Assembly: GCA_030374765.1 (NCBI GenBank)
Contig: JARGXX010000003.1
Coordinates: forward strand, 124,001-188,000
DNA length: 64,000 bases
From: Agarophyton chilense
Lineage: Eukaryota > Rhodophyta > Florideophyceae > Gracilariales > Gracilariaceae
Direction: 5' to 3'
Positions 11,644-22,586 of the stretch are shown one piece after another (within the stretch, counting starts at the first letter, position 1; every line of letters begins with the position of its first letter). A model generated the notes under the pieces. It did not search any database and had not been told where the DNA came from. It was given only the letters and a program-made list of their open reading frames with translations. The position numbers were made by a program, and so were the translations under genes.

Positions 11644-12645
11644 TTAAGATTCCACATGATGATCCAAACCCCCAGCCCAATCTGGCGGCGGCACGTTGAA
11701 AGATGTGTATGCCCTGGTGTAAACCGCCTCAAATGACTGACGTTGGGCCGGGGATAGTTCGTTGAGCGCGTGGTATAATTTGTGTGGTTGAATATATCCC
11801 TAAAATTTTTTATCGCTTTGCCAACGTCCTCGGCATTTTATATCCTGGTCGGCGACACGAGCATAAAGCTTGTCGGTGGTCGCCCCGCCGTACCTAGGCA
11901 TGTGTGGAGTGATCGCGAACGGAATCCCTAGACGTTCAACGGCTCTTCGGAGACCGGCCCAAAATCGGACTGGTTGATACGGGAAAAGAACTTCTGCTTC
12001 TGCCAACTTCCTTCTTCTAACTAATTTGTTTAACAAAACCGCCAAAAAATACGGCCTTATCGTGACGGATTCATTACGGCCACGTTTTCCTATCGCAATG
12101 TTGAGCATCCCATAGTGCGGCCGCTTTTCGGTTAGCGGCAGCATGGCGACGTCCAATACTTTTAGCTGCAATAAATCCCCTAGCCTGAGATACCCATCAA
12201 ACAGCAGCAGTAATCCTACCCCCAGATCCGGATCCCCGTGTTTGAAAAGTTCCAATGCCAATCCGTATACAACGATTTCCGGACACACGCCAAAGTGAAG
12301 GTTAGGGCGCGACGCTGTCCAGCCTTGTACACTTTGATTCGCCAATACCAACTTCCCGCTGAGTTCGGGGAGAAAAAATTCCAACGCTGATTTTGCCTGA
12401 GCTACACCTCCTGCCTATAATTGTTGATTACCATGAAAAAGATCAATGCAATACCTCGTGAACAACTTATCAACTTCTTCTGCGTTCCTACATCGACGGC
12501 GAGCAACTGGTTGTTGCGCCGGCCACTCCACGATATAACCAAGGTTCTTACGGTATCCCTGCAACGTTGCCGGTTTTACCCGCCGGTGAGCTAGATCAAA
12601 CAGCCCGTGACGGTTCATCGGCTGGATTTTTCCCACTAGGGACAT
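11644..12645 (-). pseudogene. DIRS-like tyrosine recombinase
   Basis: The N-terminal core-binding part (12415-12645) includes VKPATLQGYRKNL. A TAG follows at 12415-12417, then the catalytic part (11800-12384) in the same frame: Arg in LLFDGYLRLGD, the H-x-x-R box in PHMPRYGGAT, and RGRWQS. A second in-frame TAG (11800-11802) precedes GYIQPHKLYHAL, which holds the likely nucleophilic Tyr, and the frame closes with a TAA near 11644. This enzyme would integrate circular DNA by strand exchange rather than by an LTR-type integrase. The frame differs from that of the RNase H upstream, which suggests a separate overlapping ORF, as in other DIRS elements. Confidence 0.85.
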
Positions 12646-12649
12646 AAAA

Positions 12650-14433
12650 TTAATCCATTGTTAGGTCACCAACGAGTACCAACGCGGCAACGCGTCTGCA
12701 GATCCGGTTAAAGCTTCGCTTACTGCTACGTCCCTCTAGCAAAGCTCCAAGAAGCGACTGGTTATCAGTAAACATTATTATCCGTGTTCGATAATTGTTC
12801 CGATTTCGAAGAAGCCAACGCAGACCAAGAATGACTGCTTGGTTCTCTAGAATGTGTATCGGGTGTTTTTTCTTCCAACGATGTCGTATCGCAATTTTCC
12901 ACTCCTGTGCTTCAATCCATTCAATCCGATCCAATCCTTCGCAAATTTTCAAAGGATCTCGGCACTCGGTATAAACTACTCCTCCATCAATTAATCTTGC
13001 GTCTGTACAAAGGATTGTTGTGTTGAACGGCGTAGAAGTATTAATCCGGATCAATGGTGCTAGTTTTAAAATTAATTCCAGCTCCTTCCGGCTAACTACG
13101 TTGCCGCCAACATATTCTTAGGTTGAGGACGTAATGGAATATATTCTTTCGAAGACCGAAAAGAGTGGCCTCCTCCATAGCATAAACCAAGCCCATTTTC
13201 CAATTATTCTTTGTACTTCTTTTACCTTCCATATCTTCTTTTTCAGCATGTTTTCAGTAATTGTTATCAGCGTTCTCATTTTTTCCTGTTTTGGCATCAA
13301 TACGCCATTTTCCCGACTTCAAATCCCAAGACTTCTGTACTTTCTCCTTCTGCCGGCCATGATACTTTTGTCGCCTGCGAAGGCAAAGAGCTACGCTCAG
13401 ACTCCTTTATCACGGCCCACAGATTTCTTTCCGACATCTCTTTGCTTGTTCCAAACGAAAAATAATCGTCCACGTAAGCTCCAAATGTATATTCGCCAAC
13501 GGAAATTGAATCCGCTACCCAGTCGTCCATGCAGAGCTTAGCGCGAGCTAAGATTTCTAGATGGATTTTCTGAGCCACAAAGACAGAGTGTGACCACCCC
13601 ATGGGCATTGAGAGCATGACGGGGAATAATTTTTTCCTTCCGACTTCGATTGGTGGCAAACCAAAATACGTATTCACCCATCCTGGTAATTTCATTCGGT
13701 GGTATTGATTGTCCATTTCTGACTTTCCAACATAAAGCGTTCGTCCTTCCGGGATGTGTAATCTCGCCAGATGCCCTGGGTTAGGAAGATCGATTTTAGG
13801 TGGATCGGTAAACTGAAGGTTAGCGTTCCGAGCGTCGATTATGAGCCTTTGTTTTCCTTCTTTTTTAGGAACCGCAAAAACACCATTTACAACTTTCGGT
13901 TTTCTTTCCTTCAAATCTATTAACCCCCTTCCACCAATTTTCTAATCAGGGCATTGTAATCTTTCGCCTTCACTCCACAAAACGGCTTCTTAGCTCCTTT
14001 CACCTCTTCATCTTCTCATATATAGTAGCTGTATATCCCCTGGTAGTAATGAGATAATATCAGCCGAGGCTGCCAGACCATTTTCTGGCAATGATACTCG
14101 GTCCGGATTCAGCCAGACCCATTGGTGTGGGTCACTGTATTCGAACGTAGAATCAACATCTCCTACGGACTCCTCCGAAACGAAATAATTTCGGCGGTAT
14201 GAGCCCTCCCCGATGCCTTGCAAGATACTGCTCTCCAGGCTTTGGACAGCGTTCCTCTCTTGTACCGGCAGAAAGGGGTAGACATGCTCGACATACAAGC
14301 AATTAAGCCCACTTCGAAGTCCCTCAAGTATACTTTGGATATTCTTCTTGCGTCTCCACTTTTGTCGTTGTCGTGCGCTTGCTTTCTTTGTATCCCCGTC
14401 CTGTATATCAGACGCCCCTGACATAAAAAGCAC
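12650..14433 (-). pseudogene. DIRS-like reverse transcriptase and RNase H
   Basis: 14008-14433 is the N-terminal part. The reverse transcriptase core (13297-13914) contains VFAVPKKEGKQRLIIDARNAN, MPMGWSHS and an intact catalytic box in FGAYVDDYF. A connecting piece lies at 13118-13300, and RNase H (12650-13054) contains CTDARL, a Glu in the AVILGLRW helix region and FTDNQS. The pieces are separated by frameshifts, one in a run of Gs near 13925 and another near 13300. The last two pieces are in one frame with a stop between them. The polymerase box is preserved, but the ORF cannot be read through. Confidence 0.85.
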
Positions 14434-14491
14434 GTCCCGCCTGCCCGTCGAATTAAAAATAGGTGTTGTTGTTGCTGTCGTTGTTTTTATA

Positions 14492-15664
14492 TTAGTTTTC
14501 GTTCCCGTCTCCTTGCTTCCGCAAGGCAGACTTATCCTTCTTAAACTCCTTACGAAGTTTTGCTGACTTGTGAAGCCTTCGCTTCATTGACTCGCTTATC
14601 AAATCGTCTTGCTCCTCTTCGAGTTCTCTGGCCGCTTCCCAGTTGCCAGTCTTATCAACCATTGTCACTGCAGCCAACCTGCGAATTGCCAACTCCACCG
14701 CCAACTCATTTATTGCGCGCATAATGCCCAAAGAGCTGATGAGGCAGTCGATAACCCGAGCTAGTGTTGCAGCTTCCCGGCGGTTCCGAATGACTGTCAA
14801 ATGACGAGCTTCAACCCACACAGAGACCGTCGGATAATTCGTCAGGGCTTTGCGGAGCATATCTTCCCCTTCAAGACTGTCAACCGAAACATATTGTTCA
14901 GGAAACGGTTTGCTAGCGAAAGCAACCCAGAACTTTTTGTTCGCCTTCTGCCGCTTCGAACTCAAAGCCTTCTTCGCAAGGCTCGAAATCCCCTCGTCTC
15001 CATCGTCGGACTCTGAACCAGAGTCATTGCCAGAATCGAGAACAACTCCTTCCATCGCCTGTCTGATGTCGACAAGAAAATCGTCCCCCTTTGACTTCTT
15101 CTTTGAGTTTTTCCGCGACTCTTTCAATTCCTTAATGTCTTTAGTCATGCGTTTCCGCGCCTTCTCCAACCCCTACATGAAAGAAAGAATTTTCTGCATT
15201 TCACTGGGGCGCGTAGTAGCCTCTTCCTCAGAGTCAGAATCTGGAGCGGACTCGGACTCGTATTCACTCGAGGATTCACCCTCGTTGCCCCCCATCACGC
15301 GTTTAGAACGCCCTCGAGGTTTTTGATCCGAGACGGTTACAACTCGAGTACTCGCTACTCCCTTAGAAGAACCCGCTTTCAGCGCACTCCCTCCGACACT
15401 TAGTGGGTATGTTTTATCTTCAATGCAATGGAACAAGAAGTCCGTTTCTCCCTCTTTAGGGATTCCCGGAATCTCATTCCTGATTACACGAAGGAGAGCA
15501 TTTTTGCTCTGTGACTTTTCTCCAAGGTAAACTGAAAGCCTACCCCGAAAAGCTTCTCTTACGACGCCCAAGGCGTCTCCCCCCATGCCCTCGATTTTAT
15601 GCCCGAGAGCTCTGCAGTTTGAAATTTTGTTTGTAGCAGGTCCATCACCTCTAAGGACGGTCAA
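14492..15664 (-). pseudogene. DIRS-like gag protein
   Basis: Two pieces in one frame, 15173-15664 and 14492-15169, are separated by a TAG at 15173-15175. The first part ends in an acidic Ser/Glu/Asp tract. The second begins with a Lys-rich helix and ends with a Lys/Arg-rich tail, with a central region (KKFWVAFASKPF, YVSVDSLEG) I cannot assign. The position first in the element and the charged composition suggest a gag-like nucleic-acid-binding protein. No ATG opens the first part, so the 5' end is probably damaged. Confidence 0.6.
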
Positions 15665-16586
15665 CCCATTCCGTCCTCGGGACTACTTTAACCCGTAGTG
15701 CAGGCTTGCGCTTTTAGGAGGGCTGCTCCTGGCTAAGCACGCGACCTAAATAGGTCCAGCCGTCACCCGACTCCCATACAAGTGTAATTAGGTCAGGGCC
15801 TCGTATCCACCAGGTCCCTGAGATTCGTGCCTCGACAACACTACCCACAGTTACTACTGGACAGACCTTGGTGCCTTAAACACCATCGCCTTACGTCATT
15901 CCGCAAGGCGCATGGTACATAAATTTGAACATTTTTTTTTTCAGAAAACCCTTCAAAAACTAAACACCGATAGCGCGAAAACCGTTAATTCCGATATGCA
16001 ACTTCCAAAAACCTTATGAGACTCGATTAAAAAACACGCAGAACCCCCAGCCAGATACGAACTTCACGCAAGCTTCCGGATTGCACTGACGATAGACTTG
16101 CGCACGTGGGAAAAAACCCCTTATCACCCAATTAAGGAAAGACCTTACATAATTCCGTTTCCGGACTCTAGCACAAGCAACGCCAGCAAAGCCCAATGGA
16201 CAACAACCCATACGGTAAAACACTTAAGCTCTGCAATTCGTCGAACCTAGCCTTAAAAAAATATTTTTCACCAGCATACCTCAATGCCCGGCCCCGAAGT
16301 ACCGATAATTTAATTTCCTCAGAAAATTGAAACAAGTTTCAAGAATTCCGAAAAAACACACCAACTTGATAGGGATCACTGGCCTACGGAGGCCTGATCA
16401 CTTCCCTCTCTAACAGGGATCCCTCCCTGACTTACTCCGTTAGCCAGCTTACGCTGCCCAGTCGACACCACGAGGAGGTGGAGTAAAGCTTTAGTCGACC
16501 AAACGCAGAGGCGTCAATTTTCCGTCAAGTCTCCGGAAATAATAATCCCTATGCAGGCTCTGGATTAAAACAAAAACCTCTCTAAC
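15665..16586 (-). other. DIRS-like element 5' noncoding end
   Basis: No coding potential seen. It holds an inverted repeat around 16370-16410 (TGGCCT and AGGCC arms, flanked by GGGATCA and TGATC). This region should include one terminal repeat, but I could not match it to 11220-11640. Confidence 0.4.
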
Positions 16587-16591
16587 TGACT

Positions 16592-19000
16592 CGCATAGAC
16601 ATCTCTGGTCCGATCAATACCGTGTCATCTAATTGATCATCATACTTACTGGCCATTTTTAACGAGAAAACGAGACTATTCACTGTGTACTTCTTCTCCA
16701 TCAAGACGCAGAACTTTCCATGCATCAAGCGCTACAAAGAACTTACCTGGACCGAGCTGATCAACTTCTACATGTATCGTATTCGACTGGATCGAGCGTG
16801 TGAAAACCGCTCTGATGAACGTATTACGTTTTGTGAAGATAACTGTGTAACTCTTGAGTACTCACCGCATTATGCACATCAATCAAATATTGCAGGTGGA
16901 AAACACATCCAGAATTTATGAACAACAACCCGAACCTTGCTATTTGATTAGAACCTCCCTGAACTTCATTGGGAGGAAGCGATTAATCACGAAAACTGGT
17001 TACGGAACCGTCTCCCCTTTGCAAGAGTTAACGTGTACACTCCAAATTCTCTTTGGTCTGGTAGAAAAACGACCTTGGAGCATCTCCTACCTTTGGACAG
17101 CAAGGTCCCGCCTACATATATCGGTCTGACATTGACGCGCAGAAGATGTTTCTACCACGCGCTGTACTTGGACACTTTGTAGGAATGGAGAATCCGAGAA
17201 CCTTATTGCCCATTTATGTTCCACAGGGAAAGGGGCGGAAATCATTAACACCTGCCTGTCAGGGTTTCGGACATTCACACTGTATTGATTACCTTCCCTG
17301 TCTGACTTAATCGATCTCACTTCTCGGAGCAGTCGAGTAGCTGAACCCGAATGAAACGATGAGGGTGAAGATCACATGTAAATTTCTCTCATATATTTTA
17401 TTTCTGCAAATCAAAGTTCTACCCTAAACGGGAATCCCTAAATCGTTCGATGAAGCCCGCAAGGTCAAAACATGGGCAAAAGCCATCGATTGAGAATGTA
17501 ACGCTTTGATAGATCGTGGAACACGGGAATATGTATACCAAATCACGGATATGAATGGCACACCACACTTGTTAACATTCATTGGCAAGGACACTGCCGA
17601 TATGCAACAGCAGCTTCACAAAGGTTGCTGTGTCGCTCGGGGACATAAGAAACTCTCTTTCCTTGACTACACTCTAGATGACAACTACGCACCGGTAGCC
17701 CGTCATTTTACTATTCTCCTACTGATGTCAAAGGCTACTTCAAAGGACTTTGACCTCGAAACAATGGACATTAGAAACGCATTCCTTTATGGTGATATGG
17801 ACAAGCCATTGATTTTCGAACAACCTATTAACTCCAGTATGACATCGTATCAACCCAGAAAGGTCTGCTTACTTCTCAAGTCAATCTACGGGTCAGTACA
17901 AACAAGTAGGACCAGGGTATCTCTTTTTCATGAGGGTTTTCTCCAAATGGGTTTCAAAAATTCGAAGAGCGATCACATACTTCCTGTCTACAAGTCGTAT
18001 GATGAATTGTTTCTGAACTTGGTCGTTGTGGTTTATGAAATCATGTTTGGTTCGTCTACAAAGTCTCTTAGGGCTGACTTGAAGTAACAAATGATGCCAT
18101 CTTTCAAATTGAAGTGCCCTGGACCTGCTAAACTCTTCATTTGTTGTAGTATTACTCGTTCAAGAGATGGAATATTTCTGGATCAATCCAAGTACATAGA
18201 ACGATTTGCTACGGAACACGGACTGCGACACATCGAATCGGTCTGCACTCCATTACCAGCAACTTATGACTTGAAGAATAGGTAAAAGGATGAACCCGTA
18301 CTTGGTCGCATGGAGCACAACTTATACCGCTCTCTCCTCGGATACAACTTATACATAGCGGTATGCACCCGATTTGAACTATTCCACGCCGCTTTACATC
18401 TATCGAGGACAGTGCATGAGCACACCCAACGCCACGTGATGCTTTTGAAGCAAATGGGTAAGTATTTATTAGGAACGAAAAGGAATCGACTCGCATTTAC
18501 GTCGATGAGCAAGACGCCCCTGAAATTTTTTTTGCGATTCCGATTGGGCTGGGTGCAAAGAGAATTTAAGGTCAAGGACATGTTATTTGACACAAGTGAA
18601 CAACGCTCGGACTATATAGAGTTCAAAGAGATAGAGTATTATTACACTCTCGTCTGGAGAGGCTGAGTGTATCGCTCTCTCACAGAGAGCAAGTAAAATT
18701 GTATGGCTTCGCATAGTGTTCTGGCGGCTTGTTCATAACGAGAATTTATGCTCGGAACCAGAACTGTATCTGGTGAAGATGCATACTAATAGCTCAGCCA
18801 TGGGATCCATAATGGAGAAACAAAAGATTATGGATAGGACTACGCACATCTCTATTCAGTTCCACCATATGAATGATTTCGTCGATTCTGTAGTTGTTGA
18901 ATTAATTCAAGTAGAGTCTTTTCAGCAACCTGTAGACCTGTTCAATAAGTCAATTTCGTACCAAAACTTACAAAATCAACTTCTTTTGTTTGGATTCTAA
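16592..19000 (+). pseudogene. Copia2 integrase core, reverse transcriptase and RNase H
   Basis: This is the plus-strand continuation of copia2. The integrase core starts RIDISGPIN and continues to about 16921. Reverse transcriptase follows at 17506-18087 with YAPVARHFT and ETMDIRNAFLYGDMD, a degenerate SIYGSVQTS, and a polymerase box decayed to VVVYEIMFG. The thumb is at 18091-18285 (FLDQSKYIERF), connection sequence (YRSLLGYNLYIAV) is at 18310-18666, and an RNase H-like tail ends with QPVDLFNKS at 18716-19000. Many stops and shifts show this is older than copia1 and the DIRS-like element that cut it. Confidence 0.85.
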
Positions 19001-19527
19001 AGGGTATTTTCTTATTCTTACTATGGTTTTTTGTTGTGTTTCTGATGTATTTTTGGTGTATGTTTATCCTGTTTTATTACAGATTTATACGTTTAGATAC
19101 CATTTGTGATGCTGTAAATTTTTCTTGTGTAATTCTTTTCTTCTCCTACATGGTTTTATCTTTTTTCGAAGGGTTTTAACAGTAGCAAACGTCATTATAT
19201 TTATCCAGTTCTGAGCCGCTGTTAAGATTATTGAGACTAGCTATCAGTCGTGTCGAAGCTGCTCATTTTTCTGAACACGAATGTTTCTGCGCACGGGTGA
19301 TGACCTAGACTAAGCAGTATTCTTGCTTGGAGGCAATGCCAAGAGAGTTGTTGATAACGTAAACGATTTCTTCTAGAGATTGTGTGACGCAATATGGCAC
19401 GAGCACACTTGGTGCAACTATCAGTGCCAATTATCAGGCCACTTTACAGGGGTCGACACAGAGACCCGTTTCTGGGTAAAACGAAACGAACGACGGCGGC
19501 GTTGCCTCCCAGAAAGGGAGCGGGAGA
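19001..19527. other. AT-rich noncoding sequence, probable copia2 3' flank
   Basis: A T-rich stretch with no convincing ORF. An AAAGGG directly after the copia2 stop could be a decayed polypurine tract, so part of this may be the copia2 3' LTR. I found no matching copy upstream. Confidence 0.35.
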
Positions 19528-19532
19528 CAGAT

Positions 19533-20349
19533 TGTATAGCGACACGTGGGCATATAATCGGTCGGAGCACCATTCATATATCGTCCGATATATCGGGAAC
19601 CACGTCAACGATTTTCTGAGTAATATTAGTTTTTAGTATTTTAGACACCTTAAAAGGTGAGTTAGTTAAGTCTCTACAGTAGTACCGAAGTGGACGAATG
19701 GATGTGCAAGGCTGCGGTTACACACATGATACGTGTATGGACCAGGATTGGTGTGCACTATTATAGTCTACACGTGTAGTTCACTGTCTAGAATAGAGGT
19801 AAGCGATGGCTTCACCCCCATCCCTACCACCAAGTAAGTAGAAACCGAGTGCTTGGCTCTAGATTATGTCGCCTAAGCGAGACTCCATCTCTTAACGAAA
19901 GAAACCGCGACTGGTTCGGCTAATCTATCCCCTCGGGAAGCTCAGGCGTCACTGTACCCTTGTTTTTGGTTTGTTTCTTTCTTTTGGTGGGTTTTTTTGT
20001 GTTCAGGACAGTACACCGCCCCTGTATAGCGTTGTTTTTACCCGTCTTTATTTCGCTTATCCAGTGTGGATTCCCCTTTCATAGGTCGGTATGCTTGGTC
20101 GTGCGTCCTATTTCGCCCTACATTTTCGCCCTACATTTCGCTGTTGTATACGGAATACCATTGTACTTGGATCCCCCTTTGATTCTTCCCCTTTTTCTTG
20201 GTTCATCATCTTCATAGGTATTGCGTGAACCACTGTGGCCTTACATCCACGCATCGGTCGCAGGAAGGCTCGTTCGCTGAGTTACCCCTTTTCACGAAAG
20301 CGAGACTCGAACACCCAAGAGGTATTTCCCCATCTGGGATTGCTCTACA
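19533..20349 (+). repeat. Gypsy1 5' LTR
   Basis: An 817-bp repeat matching 29614-30456. It begins TGTATAGC and ends TTGCTCTACA, with the CAGAT target duplication just outside. Confidence 0.93.
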
Positions 20350-20351
20350 TC

Positions 20352-20369
20352 TGGTCTCCCGACTTAGAA
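20352..20369 (+). other. Gypsy1 primer-binding site
   Basis: TGGTCTCCCGACTTAGAA starts two bases after the LTR, and its TGG pairs with a tRNA CCA end. The site in gypsy2 (TGGTTTCCCGACTAAGAA) is almost the same, so both elements use related primers. I could not name the tRNA. Confidence 0.75.
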
Positions 20370-20510
20370 GGGGAGAACCTAACACGTGTTGAAGATTGGT
20401 AGATAGGATCCCGTTTGCTACTGATATTCATTGCTACTTTGCTGTCGCTTTTTGAGGCTTTCGATTTGGTTTAATTGGTATTCCGAAGTGGTCGGTCTAC
20501 TGTTTACAAA

Positions 20511-22586
20511 ATGTCACAGCCTGCCTCCACGTCGAGGAAGGACTGCGCACGAGCGGCAAGGGGTACAGCACATGATGAACCACGCTGGTGGATGTCCGCC
20601 CCGGAGGAATTAATTGCTGATCAAACTGATACTTAAGCTCATGGAGCGCCCTCACCCGCTCCTGAAACTCAATTTGTCGCCCCTGCGGTACCACAACCAA
20701 TTGTTGAAACACCGTCAGCGGTAAACCGAATCATTGAGTCGACTCAGTGCCACAACTTGGACTCGCATTTGCACATTGCTAATACCGCTCATATTTGTCT
20801 GTTTCAAGAGGTGACCGAACTTGGTCGTATCGTGGATGATGCCCATCTTCGGGATGTTTCAGGAGAAATGTGAGTCTTTCGAAGAGATGTTACCTCCATT
20901 TTGGAATATCTGGGTGTTCCAGGAACTTTTAAAAAGGAATACGCCGACCACGTTGATGACGTCCGCGCCAACGCACAACGACTCCAAGGTCGTTTGGACA
21001 CGTTTGAAGCAACAATCTGATTGGATCAAGAAGTTGCCACCAAGGCGGATGAAATTGCCATGTCAGTTCATTCGATTGGATTCGAGAATAAACGAAGTCT
21101 TCGTCATTCCAAAAAGAGGTACATTACAGTTCGATTTCATGTGGTTCAGATTCTAACCGTCAGTATGCGAAATAATCTTCTGACTCTTCAGAAGAAGATA
21201 ATCACCCCCAAAATTCTCGGATGACAGGCTCGAAGTATACTCGCACTACTCAAGTAGTTATTCGCTTCCACGAGAATGGTCGCCGGGACCTTGGATAGAA
21301 GGAGCTGATGTCGACGAATCCGTTATACCGGAAGCTCCTTTTGTACCGCTACTATCGGCTGGACGACTCCTCGTCGAGTCTTACACCCCAGGGCGAGGCA
21401 AAAGTAAAGGCCTGTATCAAAAGAATGGGTCTTACACTGCGTTCGAAGGGATTCAATGGTGAAGATTCTAATCTAATACTTGATTTTCTTGCAAGATTCG
21501 TTCAGGAAGCTGAAATCCTCCAAATGAACGAGGCGCAAGCTTAGATTTTCCTACTGTATTTCCTTAAAGGAATGGCTGAAGATCAGTACAATTCAGTTCG
21601 AGGATCTTTAAGAGCCTCGGAAGGAGGAGTTCCCTGTTGGCCCGAAGCCGTTCAATACCCTCTGAGGTCATGAGCCACTGGTACTGCGATTCAGGATGCA
21701 ATCCTTGCTCTTTGCGATACGAAACAGAAGCCTGGTAAAACCGAAACGGCCTATTCAACTGGTTTGAATAAGGCGTTTCACCTATTTGGTAACGGGTATT
21801 CCACATCCGAGCGGTGTACAATGTTTGTTGATGGACTTGATCCTGCCATAAGAGCGCTTGTTGCGCAACGCCGTGAAGAAAAAACGGATGATTTCCTACT
21901 TGGAACTGGTACAGTATGCCCAATCTGAGGGAGATTCACTCCGTGACCGACAACCTACTGGAAAGTTTCCGACCCACGCCGAAGTGTCTTCACCGTCTCT
22001 TTCACTCTGAAACAGAGGACCCGTTGAAACGGACCACGATAATGTCCACTTCATAGAGAATGATAATTATTCGACGGCCACTACGAACTTGCCGTCTACT
22101 TCTGTTGAAACCTCTGAAGGCGATCCAGCCTTCTATAGTAGCAAAATAGTCAACACAGCTCAACTCGCTCATGCGACAAACGTCATGCGTACAACCCGTC
22201 CCGGATGGAGGGAGAGAGTACCACACCCACGGACGGACGTGAATGCTCGCCCGCCGTTTAATGCGTTGAGTGCACCTATTTTTCATCTCTGTTACCGACT
22301 CGGTCATATAGCACCACGTCGCACGTTGACCTTGAGGGAGATGCAGTCTGTTGTCCTTCAGTACGAGTCTCTATCGGCTGCCAATCAAGCTCGGGTTTCG
22401 AACTGGTCATATCTTCGGGCTAAAGCCAGTTTTGGTCCGGTAACAATGGTCATACCGCGTACGGTAATCGAAATGTCGAATGCTGGTCAGCAAACCCAAA
22501 ACATCGTACCAAACAACGGGAATCCCCCAGTTTCCCCGGATGGAGGTCGATCACTTGTCGCAGAAGCTTCAAACCCAAAAAACTAG
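20511..22586 (+). pseudogene. Gypsy1 gag
   Basis: The start chosen is the ATG at 20511 (MSQPASTSRK), the first in-frame ATG after the primer site. The first segment, in one frame to about 21224 with stops at 20634 (TAA) and later, is helical and charged. The capsid-like core at 21308-21544 reads FNGEDSNLILDFLARF, and its partner after a TAG has FLKGMAEDQY and, at about 21830-21860, FVDGLDPAIRALV. These match the gag core of chromodomain gypsy elements. A decayed zinc knuckle (HLCYRLGH) lies at about 22281-22305. The last frame (22089-22586) ends at the frameshift site. Several frame changes make it non-functional. Confidence 0.8.
22577..22583 (+). promoter_or_regulatory. -1 ribosomal frameshift heptamer A AAA AAC
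   Basis: In the gag frame the codons read CCA AAA AAC TAG, which places the canonical slippery heptamer A AAA AAC in the required phase immediately before the gag stop. A slip of one base back gives AAA AAA CTA GAC ATG, which is exactly the pol frame that follows. Short stem-forming sequences (AGAC/GTCT at 22585-22598 and CCCCT/AGGGG at 22599-22613) lie just downstream. Confidence 0.75.

Larger units (their letters stand above)
11220..16591 (-). mobile_element. DIRS-like retrotransposon with tyrosine recombinase
   Basis: An insertion of about 5.4 kb splits the copia2 integrase. It carries, on the minus strand and in this order, a gag-like protein, reverse transcriptase, RNase H and a tyrosine recombinase instead of a DDE integrase. 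That is the gene set of DIRS-order elements. No LTR of the Ty1 or Ty3 type was found, and I could not resolve the split or inverted terminal repeats usual in this order. TGACT lies at both edges (11215-11219 and 16587-16591), and removing one copy plus the insert restores the copia2 frame. All its frames carry stops or shifts. Confidence 0.85.

Noticed and set aside
21564-21923. 119-codon minus-strand ORF inside gypsy1 gag
   Set aside because: The plus strand here encodes gag sequence (FVDGLDPAIRALV), so the minus frame is a shadow.
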